Origin: an uncultured Mucispirillum sp.
Lineage (GTDB): Bacteria; Chrysiogenota; Deferribacteres; Deferribacterales; Mucispirillaceae
Length of the DNA stretch: 64,000 nucleotides
Reading direction: 5' to 3'
NCBI GenBank assembly: GCA_944325215.1
Contig: CALUZC010000001.1
Coordinates: forward strand, 1-64,000
Every line of letters begins with the position of its first letter. The stretch's first letter is position 1. Shown piece by piece: positions 45,165-52,995 of this stretch. The translations under genes were made by a program, and so were the position numbers. The notes beneath the pieces were generated by a model, which saw nothing but the letters and a program-made list of their open reading frames with translations, did no database searches and had not been told where the DNA came from.

Positions 45165-46589
45165 TTATTTCATATCTCTTGGTGGAACTTTATTATAATC
45201 TATCTTTGTAGCAAGCACATCTTGTGGAAAAATATATGGTCGAGCCGAAGCAAACCCTGACGAATACTTACGATAAAGCAAGTGAGCTACATAATCATAC
45301 AAACCATAATAATTTATAGCAGTTTCTGATGGAAATTCTATAAAATAGTTTGCACGATGAATAATAATTTGCCATAATTTCTTATAAAAATCCAGCACTG
45401 ATTTTTTTGTGCTGTTTTTATCCCTAGGGTCTTTCATGTTACCTATTTCAATCCACCTATACACACCTGGATATTCGCTTGAACCACCATACATACTGCT
45501 AAAAAACTGAGTACCAAAATCAAGCACTAAATCAGGTGGAAATTTTTCATCAAAATAAGGGTCTAACCCATCTATTAACTTTCTATTATGAGAATATTGA
45601 CGAAGTTTTTCTGCTCTAATAGGATTAGTGTGAATGAATACATTATTTGTATAACATGCTATAAGTTCATCTAAATTACCACCAAGTATTATTGCCATAC
45701 GCATACAAGCCATATAAAATACTTCATAATTATTACTATTAACATCATAATTTGCATTTCTCATAGCCAGTTCAAAAGCATTTCTATCTTGATATAAATA
45801 TCCTGCTGTCATAAATAAATCTACAGCTAAAATCGTTCCTTCTAAATAAAATGCTAAATCTAAAAGAGCGTTTTTTTGTCCTTTCATTAATGCTTCATCT
45901 AGATATTTAGTAGCTGTTGTTTCATTTAAACCAAGGCTTGCAGGTGTTATGGAAGTATATAAAAGTTTATCACTATCTATAGCAAACCTGTATATTGCAT
46001 AATAACCGTAATAACCATCTGGAGAGCCTGCTTTAATAAGCTTGTTATATAAATCTAAACTTTCTTTTATATCTTTTATACCTTGAGATTCTTCTACGTT
46101 TTCAATTCTAGAAAACAGTAAATCTGCCAATTCTTTACTGGCTATTAGATTATTTTTATTAGAAGCATATCGCAGGTTGTTTAATATATTATCCTGCGCA
46201 GCTTTATCCATGTTTTTAAATGACCTGTTTGATGAAGATATGGAATTCATGGCAGCATCATATTTACTTTTACTTGTGGCATCAGTTATATTTGGATATT
46301 TATATAATTTATCAATGGTTAAATGTGGCAGAATTACACCACCTTTAAAACCCATTTTATTAATTAAATATTTCTTTTTTTCCACATGGCTTAATTTTTC
46401 AAACTTTGCTTTTTCATCAGTAGTCCATTTCATACCATTTGGTGCTGATTTAAAACTTTTTAAATCATCTTTAATAATAGTATAGAATAAATTAATGGCA
46501 GGACCATTATACTTTCTTTCTTCTGATTTAGGAAACAAATTTTTAGTTAATGTTAATTCATCTGCATTTATAACAATTTTATCACCCAT
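45165..46589 (-). CDS. Sel1-like cytoplasmic protein A, cassette copy 1
   Basis: 474 residues, no signal peptide or membrane segment. Helical repeats of Sel1/TPR-like form occur about 175-300 (LYNKLIKAGSPDGYYGYYAIYRF, YLDEALMKGQKNALLDLAF, AFELAMRNANYDV). The conserved C-terminal block includes DGLDPYFDEKFPPDLVLDFG and SARPYIFPQDVLATKID. I do not recognise a named domain with certainty. It uses its own ATG with GGAGATTTAATA upstream. A remnant of a third A gene precedes it. It shares long identical blocks with copy 2 and diverges in others (mosaic). Gene B follows in the same unit. Confidence 0.8.
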   Translation of the reverse strand: MGDKIVINADELTLTKNLFPKSEERKYNGPAINLFYTIIKDDLKSFKSAPNGMKWTTDEKAKFEKLSHVEKKKYLINKMGFKGGVILPHLTIDKLYKYPNITDATSKSKYDAAMNSISSSNRSFKNMDKAAQDNILNNLRYASNKNNLIASKELADLLFSRIENVEESQGIKDIKESLDLYNKLIKAGSPDGYYGYYAIYRFAIDSDKLLYTSITPASLGLNETTATKYLDEALMKGQKNALLDLAFYLEGTILAVDLFMTAGYLYQDRNAFELAMRNANYDVNSNNYEVFYMACMRMAIILGGNLDELIACYTNNVFIHTNPIRAEKLRQYSHNRKLIDGLDPYFDEKFPPDLVLDFGTQFFSSMYGGSSEYPGVYRWIEIGNMKDPRDKNSTKKSVLDFYKKLWQIIIHRANYFIEFPSETAINYYGLYDYVAHLLYRKYSSGFASARPYIFPQDVLATKIDYNKVPPRDMK

Positions 46590-46670
46590 TATTAAATCTC
46601 CTACACTGTAATGTTTTATATGCTTTAATATGTGGTTTCTTTAATATTTACCTACTCTTGTGGTATATTA

Positions 46671-46836
46671 TTAAAACTCACTAATACCATTTGGTACTAA
46701 TATCAAACTTTTTAAATTATCTAAAATTGATACATAATTTAATAATTTTGATGATTTACCATTTTTTTTCTTCTGATTTTTTAAAATAAGCATCCATAAA
46801 TGCAAGTTGTTCAGGTGAAAATATAATTTGACTCAT
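46671..46836 (-). pseudogene. Frameshifted 5' remnant of a third A gene
   Basis: From ATG at 46836 (SD GGAGGGAG, 46853-46846) it reads MSQIIFSPEQLAFMDAYFK then KSEEKKW-stop, 26 codons, matching the start of A copy 2. Removing one base from the A8 tract (46769-46762) restores the frame for about 25 more codons with clear similarity (GKSSKLLNYVSILDNLKSL, VPNG). The remnant then ends. It lies between the poly-C promoter and A copy 1, which has its own start. Confidence 0.75.
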
Positions 46837-46935
46837 TTTTGAAAACTCCCTCCAATTTTTGTAGAAATATTATAACATACTGATGAATAAAAGGATATTA
46901 TAATATTTTAAATTAGTCATATAACTTCGAAACTT

Positions 46936-46966
46936 AGTATAATCTTTTAGGGGGGGGGGATGTCAA
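46936..46966 (-). promoter_or_regulatory. Poly-C phase-variable promoter, copy 1
   Basis: Minus strand: TTGACA (46966-46961), spacer of 19 bases that contains ten consecutive C (46959-46950), and TATACT (46941-46936). The homopolymer sits inside the -35/-10 spacer, as in known phase-variable promoters of Neisseria. Eight C would give the optimal 17-base spacing. The same element, with the same C10, precedes copy 2. Confidence 0.82.
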
Positions 46967-47018
46967 GGGTAAATATTTAAAAATATGAATTATTGTAATA
47001 ATAAATCAATTTAAATTT

Positions 47019-47045
47019 GTGGCACTATTTTAATGGTAGTGCCAC
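47019..47045 (-). terminator. Hairpin after the second A/B cassette
   Basis: GTGGCACTA (47019-47027) pairs with TAGTGCCAC (47037-47045) about 50 bases after the B stop codon. No strong T-run follows on the minus strand. Confidence 0.6.
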
Positions 47046-47095
47046 ATTATGAATTGAATACTTTTAATTGTGTATATAGTATATATATTTGCATA

Positions 47096-47707
47096 TTATA
47101 ATGATATTAAATTTCCCATTGGTAGCATATTATTTTTTATGATTACATTTTTATCATTCCATGGAGAATTGCTTGATACATAAATACCTTTATTATATAA
47201 GCCAATTGTATTTAATGATGATAGTAACTTTTCTTCATTAAGTGATACAGTGCTGTTATTTTGAATATTAGCATATGCTTCACTTACATATAAAAATGCA
47301 TCACGAACTTTCCATGCTTTCATATCAAGGCAGGTTATATCATAATCAAATGGGATTATTGAACCAAGTGATAATAATAATTTTTGTAAGTTATTATTAG
47401 ATATTACTTTACTTGATATGTTCGCATTTAATGTATGGCTGTATACATATACATTTTCAACTCTTGTGTTAGTTAGTAATTTATTTACTTGGTTAATATT
47501 TTCACTTACTAAAAATACATTGTATGGTTTTGTAGTATAATCTACCATATTTGATGATATAACATTTTCTGATGTTGTAACTTGTAATGGCAAGTTTGTT
47601 TGTAATGCATTAATTCCTGCTAATGCTGATATGCATAAAGTGCCATATTTTAATAAATTTCTTCTTGTGGTTTCTGTTGTTTCTAAATTATTTAATGTAA
47701 TATCCAT
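47096..47707 (-). CDS. Tat-signal protein B, cassette copy 2
   Basis: 203 residues, same length as copy 1. Tat signal TRRNLLKYGTLCISALAG with an altered hydrophobic part, then a mature part identical to copy 1 for most of its length; scattered changes near the end include S to L, N to S and I to V positions. It follows A copy 2 by 19 bases. Function unknown. Confidence 0.8.
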   Translation of the reverse strand: MDITLNNLETTETTRRNLLKYGTLCISALAGINALQTNLPLQVTTSENVISSNMVDYTTKPYNVFLVSENINQVNKLLTNTRVENVYVYSHTLNANISSKVISNNNLQKLLLSLGSIIPFDYDITCLDMKAWKVRDAFLYVSEAYANIQNNSTVSLNEEKLLSSLNTIGLYNKGIYVSSNSPWNDKNVIIKNNMLPMGNLISL

Positions 47708-47726
47708 ATGTTTTACTCCCTAATAA

Positions 47727-49151
47727 TTATTTCATATCTCTTGGTGGAACTTTATTATAATCTATTTTTGTAGCAAGCACATCTTGTGGAAAAATATATG
47801 GTCGAGCCGAAGCAAACCCTGATGGATATTTACGATAAAGCAAGTGAGCTACATATGAAAACACATCAACAAAATAGTATTCTGCAATTTCTACTCCATA
47901 TTTTACAAAATAACTGTATTCATATAAAATAATCTGCCAAAGTTTATTGTAAAAATCCTGCACAGTTTGTTTAGTGCTGTCTTTATCCCTAGGGTCTTTC
48001 ATTTTACCTTTTTTTATCCAAAAATAAACACCAGGATGGTTATTCGAGCCACCATACATACCACCATAAAAGTGGGTTCCAAAATCAAGCACTAAATCAG
48101 GTGGAAATTTTTCATCAAAATAAGGGTCTAAGCCATCTATTAACTTTCTATTTCCTGCATACTGGCGAAGCTGGTTTACTCTAGCAGGGTTATTATAAAC
48201 ACTTACACCATTTGAATAGCATGATATTAATTCATCTAACTTACCACCAAGCATTATTGCCATACGCATACAAGCTATATAAAATATCTCATAGTCTTCC
48301 TTGTTAATATCAAAGCTGGCACTTCTCATAGCTTTTTCAAAAGCATTTCTATCTTGATATAAATAACCTGCTGTTATATACATGTCAACTGCCATACTTG
48401 AACCTTCTGTAGTTTCTGCCAAATCAAATAAAGCTTGTTTTTGTCCCATTTTTATAGCTTCATTTAAATATTTTGCAGCTGTTGTTTCATTTAAACCAAG
48501 GCTTGCAGGTGTTAGAGAAGAATATAAAAGTTTATTTCTATCTACAGTAAACCTGTATATTGCATAATAACCATAATAACCATCTGGAGAGCCTGCTTTA
48601 ATAAGCTTGTTATATAAATCCAAACTTTCTTTTATATCTTTTATACCTTGAGATTCTTCAACATTTTCAATTCTAGAAAACAGTAAATCTGCTAATTCTT
48701 TACTGGCTATTAGATTATTTTTATTAGAAGCATATCGCAGGTTATTTAATATATTATCCTGCGCAGCTTTATCCATGTTTTTAAAGGACCTGTTTGATGA
48801 AGATATGGAATTCATGGCAGTATCATATTTACTTTTACTTGTGGCATCAGTTATATTTGGATATTTATAAATAGTATCAAGAGTTAAATGTGGTAGAATT
48901 ACACCACCTTTAAAACCCATTTTATTAATTAAATATTTCTTTTTTTCCACATGGCTTAATTTTTCAAACTTTGCTTTTTCGTCAGAAGTCCATTTCATAC
49001 CATTTGGTGCTGATTTAAAACTTTTTAAATCATCTAAAATCAATACATAATTTAATAATTTTGCTGATTTACCATATTTTTTTTCTTCTGATTTATCAAA
49101 AACTTCATTGATAAATTGTAACTGTTCAGGTGAAAATATAATTTGACTCAT
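47727..49151 (-). CDS. Sel1-like cytoplasmic protein A, cassette copy 2
   Basis: 474 residues. The layout is as in copy 1: N-terminal 42 residues diverged (MSQIIFSPEQLQFINEVFDK), residues about 43-205 almost identical, about 205-435 diverged with shared islands (DGLDPYFDEKFPPDLVLDFG), and the last ~36 residues identical. The start has GGAGGGAATTTTCAAAA upstream. It stands directly behind its poly-C promoter with no remnant between. Same unknown function as copy 1. Confidence 0.8.
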   Translation of the reverse strand: MSQIIFSPEQLQFINEVFDKSEEKKYGKSAKLLNYVLILDDLKSFKSAPNGMKWTSDEKAKFEKLSHVEKKKYLINKMGFKGGVILPHLTLDTIYKYPNITDATSKSKYDTAMNSISSSNRSFKNMDKAAQDNILNNLRYASNKNNLIASKELADLLFSRIENVEESQGIKDIKESLDLYNKLIKAGSPDGYYGYYAIYRFTVDRNKLLYSSLTPASLGLNETTAAKYLNEAIKMGQKQALFDLAETTEGSSMAVDMYITAGYLYQDRNAFEKAMRSASFDINKEDYEIFYIACMRMAIMLGGKLDELISCYSNGVSVYNNPARVNQLRQYAGNRKLIDGLDPYFDEKFPPDLVLDFGTHFYGGMYGGSNNHPGVYFWIKKGKMKDPRDKDSTKQTVQDFYNKLWQIILYEYSYFVKYGVEIAEYYFVDVFSYVAHLLYRKYPSGFASARPYIFPQDVLATKIDYNKVPPRDMK

Positions 49152-49250
49152 TTTTGAAAATTCCCTCCAATTTATGTAGAAATATTATAACATACTGATA
49201 AATAAAAGTATATTATAATATTTTAAATTAGTCATATAATTTAGAAACTT

Positions 49251-49281
49251 AGTATAATATTTTAGGGGGGGGGGATGTCAA
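49251..49281 (-). promoter_or_regulatory. Poly-C phase-variable promoter, copy 2
   Basis: Minus strand: TTGACA (49281-49276), 19-base spacer with ten C (49274-49265), TATACT (49256-49251), then a 100-base leader to the A start. Sequence around it is nearly identical to copy 1. It lies immediately after the stop codon of the cytochrome c gene. Confidence 0.82.
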
Positions 49282-49304
49282 GTGTAAATATTTAAAAATA
49301 TGAA

Positions 49305-50069
49305 TTATTGTAAAAGTAATTCAATAATTTTTTTACTTTCTTCTTCATTTAGTTCAATTTTAGGCATAGTAGCGTTTTTTTTCAAACTTCTTGGGTTTAA
49401 AAGCCACTGTTTTAAATTATCTTTATTCCAGCTTTTTCCATTTAAATAATCAGGATTTGAGTTTTTTAAACTGCTTAAATTTGGGGCACTGTTATAATAA
49501 CCTAATGCACCAATACTTGTTAATGCTTTATGGCAGCCACCGCATTTATTATTAAATAAAGCTGTTGCATTATCTTTGTTATTAAGACGCACAACTTGGG
49601 TAATAGATTTTACTTCTGCATTAATAGCATAATGGTAAAGCCCTGTTATTAAATACCTGTAATCTTCCTTGCTGAACTTAAATTTTGGCATATTTATAAC
49701 CGGCTCTTGAATAGATTTTATAATTTCATCAGTAGATAATCGTTTAACTGTAGAATTTAAGTCTGTGGCATAATTTGCACCAGTATTTCCAATTTTATGG
49801 CACCTTGTGCAGTTTGCATCATTTATCAATTGTATGCCTTTTTGGGTTATTATGCTTTTTTCATTATTAAATTCTGCATAGTCGCCTTTAATTAGTTTGT
49901 AATGTGCAATATCTGGACGGGTTGTTTTATCATTTCCCCTGTGGCAAATTGTGCAGTTATTACCTTTTTCCATACATATATTATCATTATGGCAGGAAAT
50001 ACATTTGTTTTCCCCATAAGAATAAGTATATGAAAATATAATAAGTAAAATTAAAAACCTAATAACCAA
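49305..50069 (-). CDS. Multiheme cytochrome c of the bc complex
   Basis: 254 residues with a Sec signal and four CxxCH motifs: CISCHND, CTICHRG, CTRCHKI and CGGCHKA. The two C-terminal ones are in cytochrome-c-like folds (the last part with NATMPKIELNEEESKKIIELL has the Met-ligand pattern). It is the last gene of the seven-gene unit, overlaps subunit IV by 19 bases, and is the natural electron acceptor of the Rieske/cytochrome b complex. Its last codons are duplicated at about 46,986-46,998. Confidence 0.85.
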   Translation of the reverse strand: MVIRFLILLIIFSYTYSYGENKCISCHNDNICMEKGNNCTICHRGNDKTTRPDIAHYKLIKGDYAEFNNEKSIITQKGIQLINDANCTRCHKIGNTGANYATDLNSTVKRLSTDEIIKSIQEPVINMPKFKFSKEDYRYLITGLYHYAINAEVKSITQVVRLNNKDNATALFNNKCGGCHKALTSIGALGYYNSAPNLSSLKNSNPDYLNGKSWNKDNLKQWLLNPRSLKKNATMPKIELNEEESKKIIELLLQ

Positions 50070-50470
50070 TATTCTTTCCTAAAAAAATATGCTATAATAG
50101 TTAGTGTTATAATAATAAGTAAAATTATAGTCGTTAAAATATGTATCACTTTATAACTTTTATGAAACCACACTGCATTTTCTGGCACTTTTTTTATAAA
50201 AAAAGGCATAACCATATATATTATAAAAATTAAAATTATAAAATAAATATAATAGCTGCCGTAAGAAGCTAGTTCTTGCGTCCATAATAAAAACCAGGCA
50301 GATTTAGATGGGTTAGGGGCGTTATATGGTTCTGCCTTTTCCTCCAGTGGTGCATCAAAAAAATATGCTCCAACAAGCATAAAAATAATCATAATAATAG
50401 ATGATATTTTTATTATTTTAAAAAAGTAGGGGTCTGATTTTATGTATTTATCTTTATTATTTTCTATCAT
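50051..50470 (-). CDS. Cytochrome b subunit IV-like protein
   Basis: 139 residues with three hydrophobic helices and the segment PNPSKSAWFLLWTQELASYG, which fits subunit IV of b6f-type complexes (the C-terminal half of mitochondrial cytochrome b). The usual quinol-site PEWY/PDWY motif is not visible. It overlaps the cytochrome b gene by four bases and the cytochrome c gene by 19. The split b6 plus subunit IV layout is b6f-like. Confidence 0.82.
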   Translation of the reverse strand: MIENNKDKYIKSDPYFFKIIKISSIIMIIFMLVGAYFFDAPLEEKAEPYNAPNPSKSAWFLLWTQELASYGSYYIYFIILIFIIYMVMPFFIKKVPENAVWFHKSYKVIHILTTIILLIIITLTIIAYFFRKEYWLLGF

Positions 50471-51084
50471 AAGTAAGGTAAAACCCCCTTATCACGCCGA
50501 ACTCTAAAAAAATGTATAAAAGAAAGTATAATAATACTAATAGGCATAATTATTATATGCAGAATGTAAAACCTAATTAAAGTAAGCCTGCCGCCTATAC
50601 CATCAGGGATTAACATATTATATATATAGTCACCAAATGGAAGTATTTTAATTAGTTCTGCCCCTGTTTGTGTTGCCCAAAAAGCAAGCTGGTCCATTGG
50701 TAATAGATAGCCAGTATAGCCTGTAAAAATACTAAAAAATAATAGAAATAGCCCTATAACCCAGTTGTATTTTCTGCTTAAAAAAGCACCTGTATATATA
50801 ACTCTTAAAATATGTAAAAAAATTAAAACTAAAAATGTATTACTTGCAAACCTGTGCAGGTTTCTTATATATTTTCCACCTGATACATTTTCTTCTATAA
50901 ATATTATTGAATTATAAGCATTATTTGGCTCTGGAGTATAATATAAAGCAAGTAATATTCCAGAAACTATCAGTATTAAAAAGGCAGTAAAAGATAGACC
51001 ACCAAGGCATAAAGTGTATGATATTTTTAAATTTTTCTTAATTGTAACTTTTGGAAATAAATGTTTTATAAATTCTTTAAACAT
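50467..51084 (-). CDS. Cytochrome b6-type subunit with extra heme Cys
   Basis: 205 residues, four membrane helices. Heme b ligands: His77/His91 (spacing 13) and His176/His191 (spacing 14, b6f-like). Near the N-terminus YTLCLGG contains Cys26 at the place where cytochrome b6 covalently holds the extra heme c(n) (FYCLGG in plastids). A glycine/tryptophan pattern around GYTGYLLPMDQLAFWATQ is conserved. It starts two bases after the Rieske stop and overlaps subunit IV by four. It transfers electrons across the membrane during quinol oxidation. Confidence 0.9.
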   Translation of the reverse strand: MFKEFIKHLFPKVTIKKNLKISYTLCLGGLSFTAFLILIVSGILLALYYTPEPNNAYNSIIFIEENVSGGKYIRNLHRFASNTFLVLIFLHILRVIYTGAFLSRKYNWVIGLFLLFFSIFTGYTGYLLPMDQLAFWATQTGAELIKILPFGDYIYNMLIPDGIGGRLTLIRFYILHIIIMPISIIILSFIHFFRVRRDKGVLPYL

Positions 51085-51086
51085 AA

Positions 51087-51476
51087 CTATAAATTTATTA
51101 TAATATTATTATTTTCTATGGTATATTTTATATGCTTTAAGGGTTTTAAAGCAGGGCCTTTTATAACACTGCCATTTAATTCAAACATACTGCCATGACA
51201 TGGGCAAATAAATTTATCATTTTCCACATTTAATATGCAGCCTAAATGAGTGCAGGCAATACTTAAAACTGTTATACCATTTTCCCTGTTTAATATGCCT
51301 ATCTGCTTATCTTTTATTAAATAAACACTATCATAAGGTATTGATTTAACAGGTATAGTTATAACCTTATCTTTTTTTACTTTTGGTGTCAAGTAATTGT
51401 ATAGCAGGGCAAAAGGCGCAACCCATAAGAGTTTTAAAAGGTTACGCCTTTTGATATTTTTTTTAAGAAATTCCAT
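51087..51476 (-). CDS. Rieske [2Fe-2S] protein
   Basis: 129 residues. An N-terminal anchor/Tat-like signal (IKRRNLLKLLWVAPFALLY) precedes a Rieske domain with CTHLGC and CPCHGS, the two Cys-His ligand boxes; GPALKPLKHIKY follows. I take the ATG at 51476; an in-frame TTG at 51494 would add six residues without an SD. The Rieske protein takes the first electron from menaquinol and gives it to the cytochrome c. It lies between the molybdoenzyme cytochrome b and the b6 gene. Confidence 0.9.
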   Translation of the reverse strand: MEFLKKNIKRRNLLKLLWVAPFALLYNYLTPKVKKDKVITIPVKSIPYDSVYLIKDKQIGILNRENGITVLSIACTHLGCILNVENDKFICPCHGSMFELNGSVIKGPALKPLKHIKYTIENNNIIINL

Positions 51477-51497
51477 TTCTTTACTTGTAATCAAATA

Positions 51498-52187
51498 TTA
51501 TTTAACAAACATTCCAGGGTGTTTTTTCTTAGCATGTTCTAAATCATCTTTACCATCTCTAAACATAGCGTTATATCCTGCTTGATTAACTGGGTGAACA
51601 GCTAAGTATATATGTATGATTAAAAATATCACAAACACTGTAAAGCCGATATCATGAAGTAGACGCATAATACTTACAGTTGTAGAATCAAGTGATACCC
51701 TAAACCATAAAAATAAACCACTGACAATCATTATTAAGCTAAATACAATTACAGCAAGCCCTGCAGCAATCTGCCCTAAATTATATTTACCTGCTCTTTT
51801 TGGATATGAAAAATCAATATACATTGTTTTCATATCTGCAAGTTCTTCTGTTACATAAGTTTTCCATGACTCATCTTTTCTTTTCTTAAAAGCTAAATGC
51901 CATTTTTTAAAAAGCATAGAAAAAGCAAATGGAATGCTTAATGTTATCCATAACATAGCTGTTATTCTATGAAGTGCTCTACATATTTCTATACCAACAT
52001 ATGTTGGTTCTGCTGTTGAATAAAATACAGATATAGGCACACCAATAAGGTAGGCTATCCATGAAAATGAGTGGGAAAGTATTGGAAGCCCAGTAAATAT
52101 AAATATCATCATAAAATGGATAACATGTTTATGATACCACATTTGCATATTTGAAAATAGTGTAATTTTTTCATTTGAGCTACTCAT
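51498..52187 (-). CDS. Cytochrome b subunit of the molybdoenzyme (PhsC/FdhI-like)
   Basis: 229 residues with four helices and His residues at WYHKHVIHF, CRALHRITAML and RLLHDIGFTVFVIFLIIHIYLAVHP, the layout of b-type heme quinol subunits of formate dehydrogenase or thiosulfate reductase. It anchors the periplasmic catalytic and FeS subunits and exchanges electrons with menaquinone. The third ATG (52187) fits AAGGAG spacing best; the gene overlaps the FeS gene end. Confidence 0.85.
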   Translation of the reverse strand: MSSSNEKITLFSNMQMWYHKHVIHFMMIFIFTGLPILSHSFSWIAYLIGVPISVFYSTAEPTYVGIEICRALHRITAMLWITLSIPFAFSMLFKKWHLAFKKRKDESWKTYVTEELADMKTMYIDFSYPKRAGKYNLGQIAAGLAVIVFSLIMIVSGLFLWFRVSLDSTTVSIMRLLHDIGFTVFVIFLIIHIYLAVHPVNQAGYNAMFRDGKDDLEHAKKKHPGMFVK

Positions 52188-52995
52188 TTTCATTCTCCTT
52201 ATGTTCATCTTTGCCTGATAATTTCACAGCAGAATAAACAGCATGCCCTGCTACAGCTGCAGCTGTTCCAATAATTGCTGCAGTTCCTATTACTTTTGTA
52301 ATTTCTCTGCCACCAGCTACCCCACTTGTTGGGTCAGCAGGCAGTAAATAGTCATCTCTATTCTCAAGTGGAGCAATAGTCATATATGAAAGAGTGCCAA
52401 CAGTATCATTTACTTTATCAGCCCCATATACAAAGTATTCTTTATTAAATACTTTTGAATAATGTTCTGCACGTTTTCTAGCTTCTGCAATAACTTCTTC
52501 CTGCTTGCCAGAAAAAATAGCAACAGAAGGGCAGGCAGCAGCACAAGCAGTTGGCATTCCTGATGTGAGCCTGTCATGGCACATGGTGCATTTATATGTT
52601 TTACCAGTATCTTTAGAATATCTTGGCACATCATATGGGCATACATCTTTACAGGCTTGACAGCCTACACATCTTTCCTGATTAATAACAACAGCCCCAG
52701 TATCTTTTTTAGAAATAGCAAGAGCAGGGCATATTTCCATACATTTTGGATTATCACAATGCTGGCAGTGTTTAAATGCTGCAATTTGTAACACATTAGG
52801 AAATTTACCTTTTTCAGAACATTCTACAGTTAAGTAATTTAAGTGAGCCTGTTCCTCCACCATAGATTTTTCAACAGTGTAATTATAATCCCTTTGTAAT
52901 CTCATTCTATTTTCAGTAGAGCAGCTTATTACACAGGCAAAGCATTTTATACATGACTGAGTATCATAGCAAACTGCCATTTTTTCGTAACTCAT
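52180..52995 (-). CDS. Four-cluster ferredoxin subunit (DmsB/PhsB-like)
   Basis: 271 residues. Four [4Fe-4S] Cys groups: CIKCFACVISC, CQHCDNPKCMEICP, CVGCQACKDVCP and CTMCHDR with CAAACP. A C-terminal hydrophobic helix (GTAAIIGTAAAVAGHAVYSA) would anchor it to the membrane, an addition to the usual PhsB/DmsB layout. It links the Mo subunit and the cytochrome b. Its start overlaps the catalytic gene stop by four bases. Confidence 0.9.
   Translation of the reverse strand: MSYEKMAVCYDTQSCIKCFACVISCSTENRMRLQRDYNYTVEKSMVEEQAHLNYLTVECSEKGKFPNVLQIAAFKHCQHCDNPKCMEICPALAISKKDTGAVVINQERCVGCQACKDVCPYDVPRYSKDTGKTYKCTMCHDRLTSGMPTACAAACPSVAIFSGKQEEVIAEARKRAEHYSKVFNKEYFVYGADKVNDTVGTLSYMTIAPLENRDDYLLPADPTSGVAGGREITKVIGTAAIIGTAAAVAGHAVYSAVKLSGKDEHKENENE

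Larger units (their letters stand above)
46590..47095. other. Gene-free stretch between cassettes
   Basis: 506 bases holding, from left to right, the 5' leader of A copy 1, the A-gene remnant (46671-46836), the poly-C promoter (46936-46966), a block (up to about 46998) identical to the end of the cytochrome c gene, and a hairpin (47019-47045) after the second B gene. Confidence 0.7.

Noticed and set aside
44533-49281. A transposon or insertion sequence as the cause of the tandem duplication
   Set aside because: No transposase, terminal inverted repeats or target duplications were seen at the borders; simple tandem duplication explains it.
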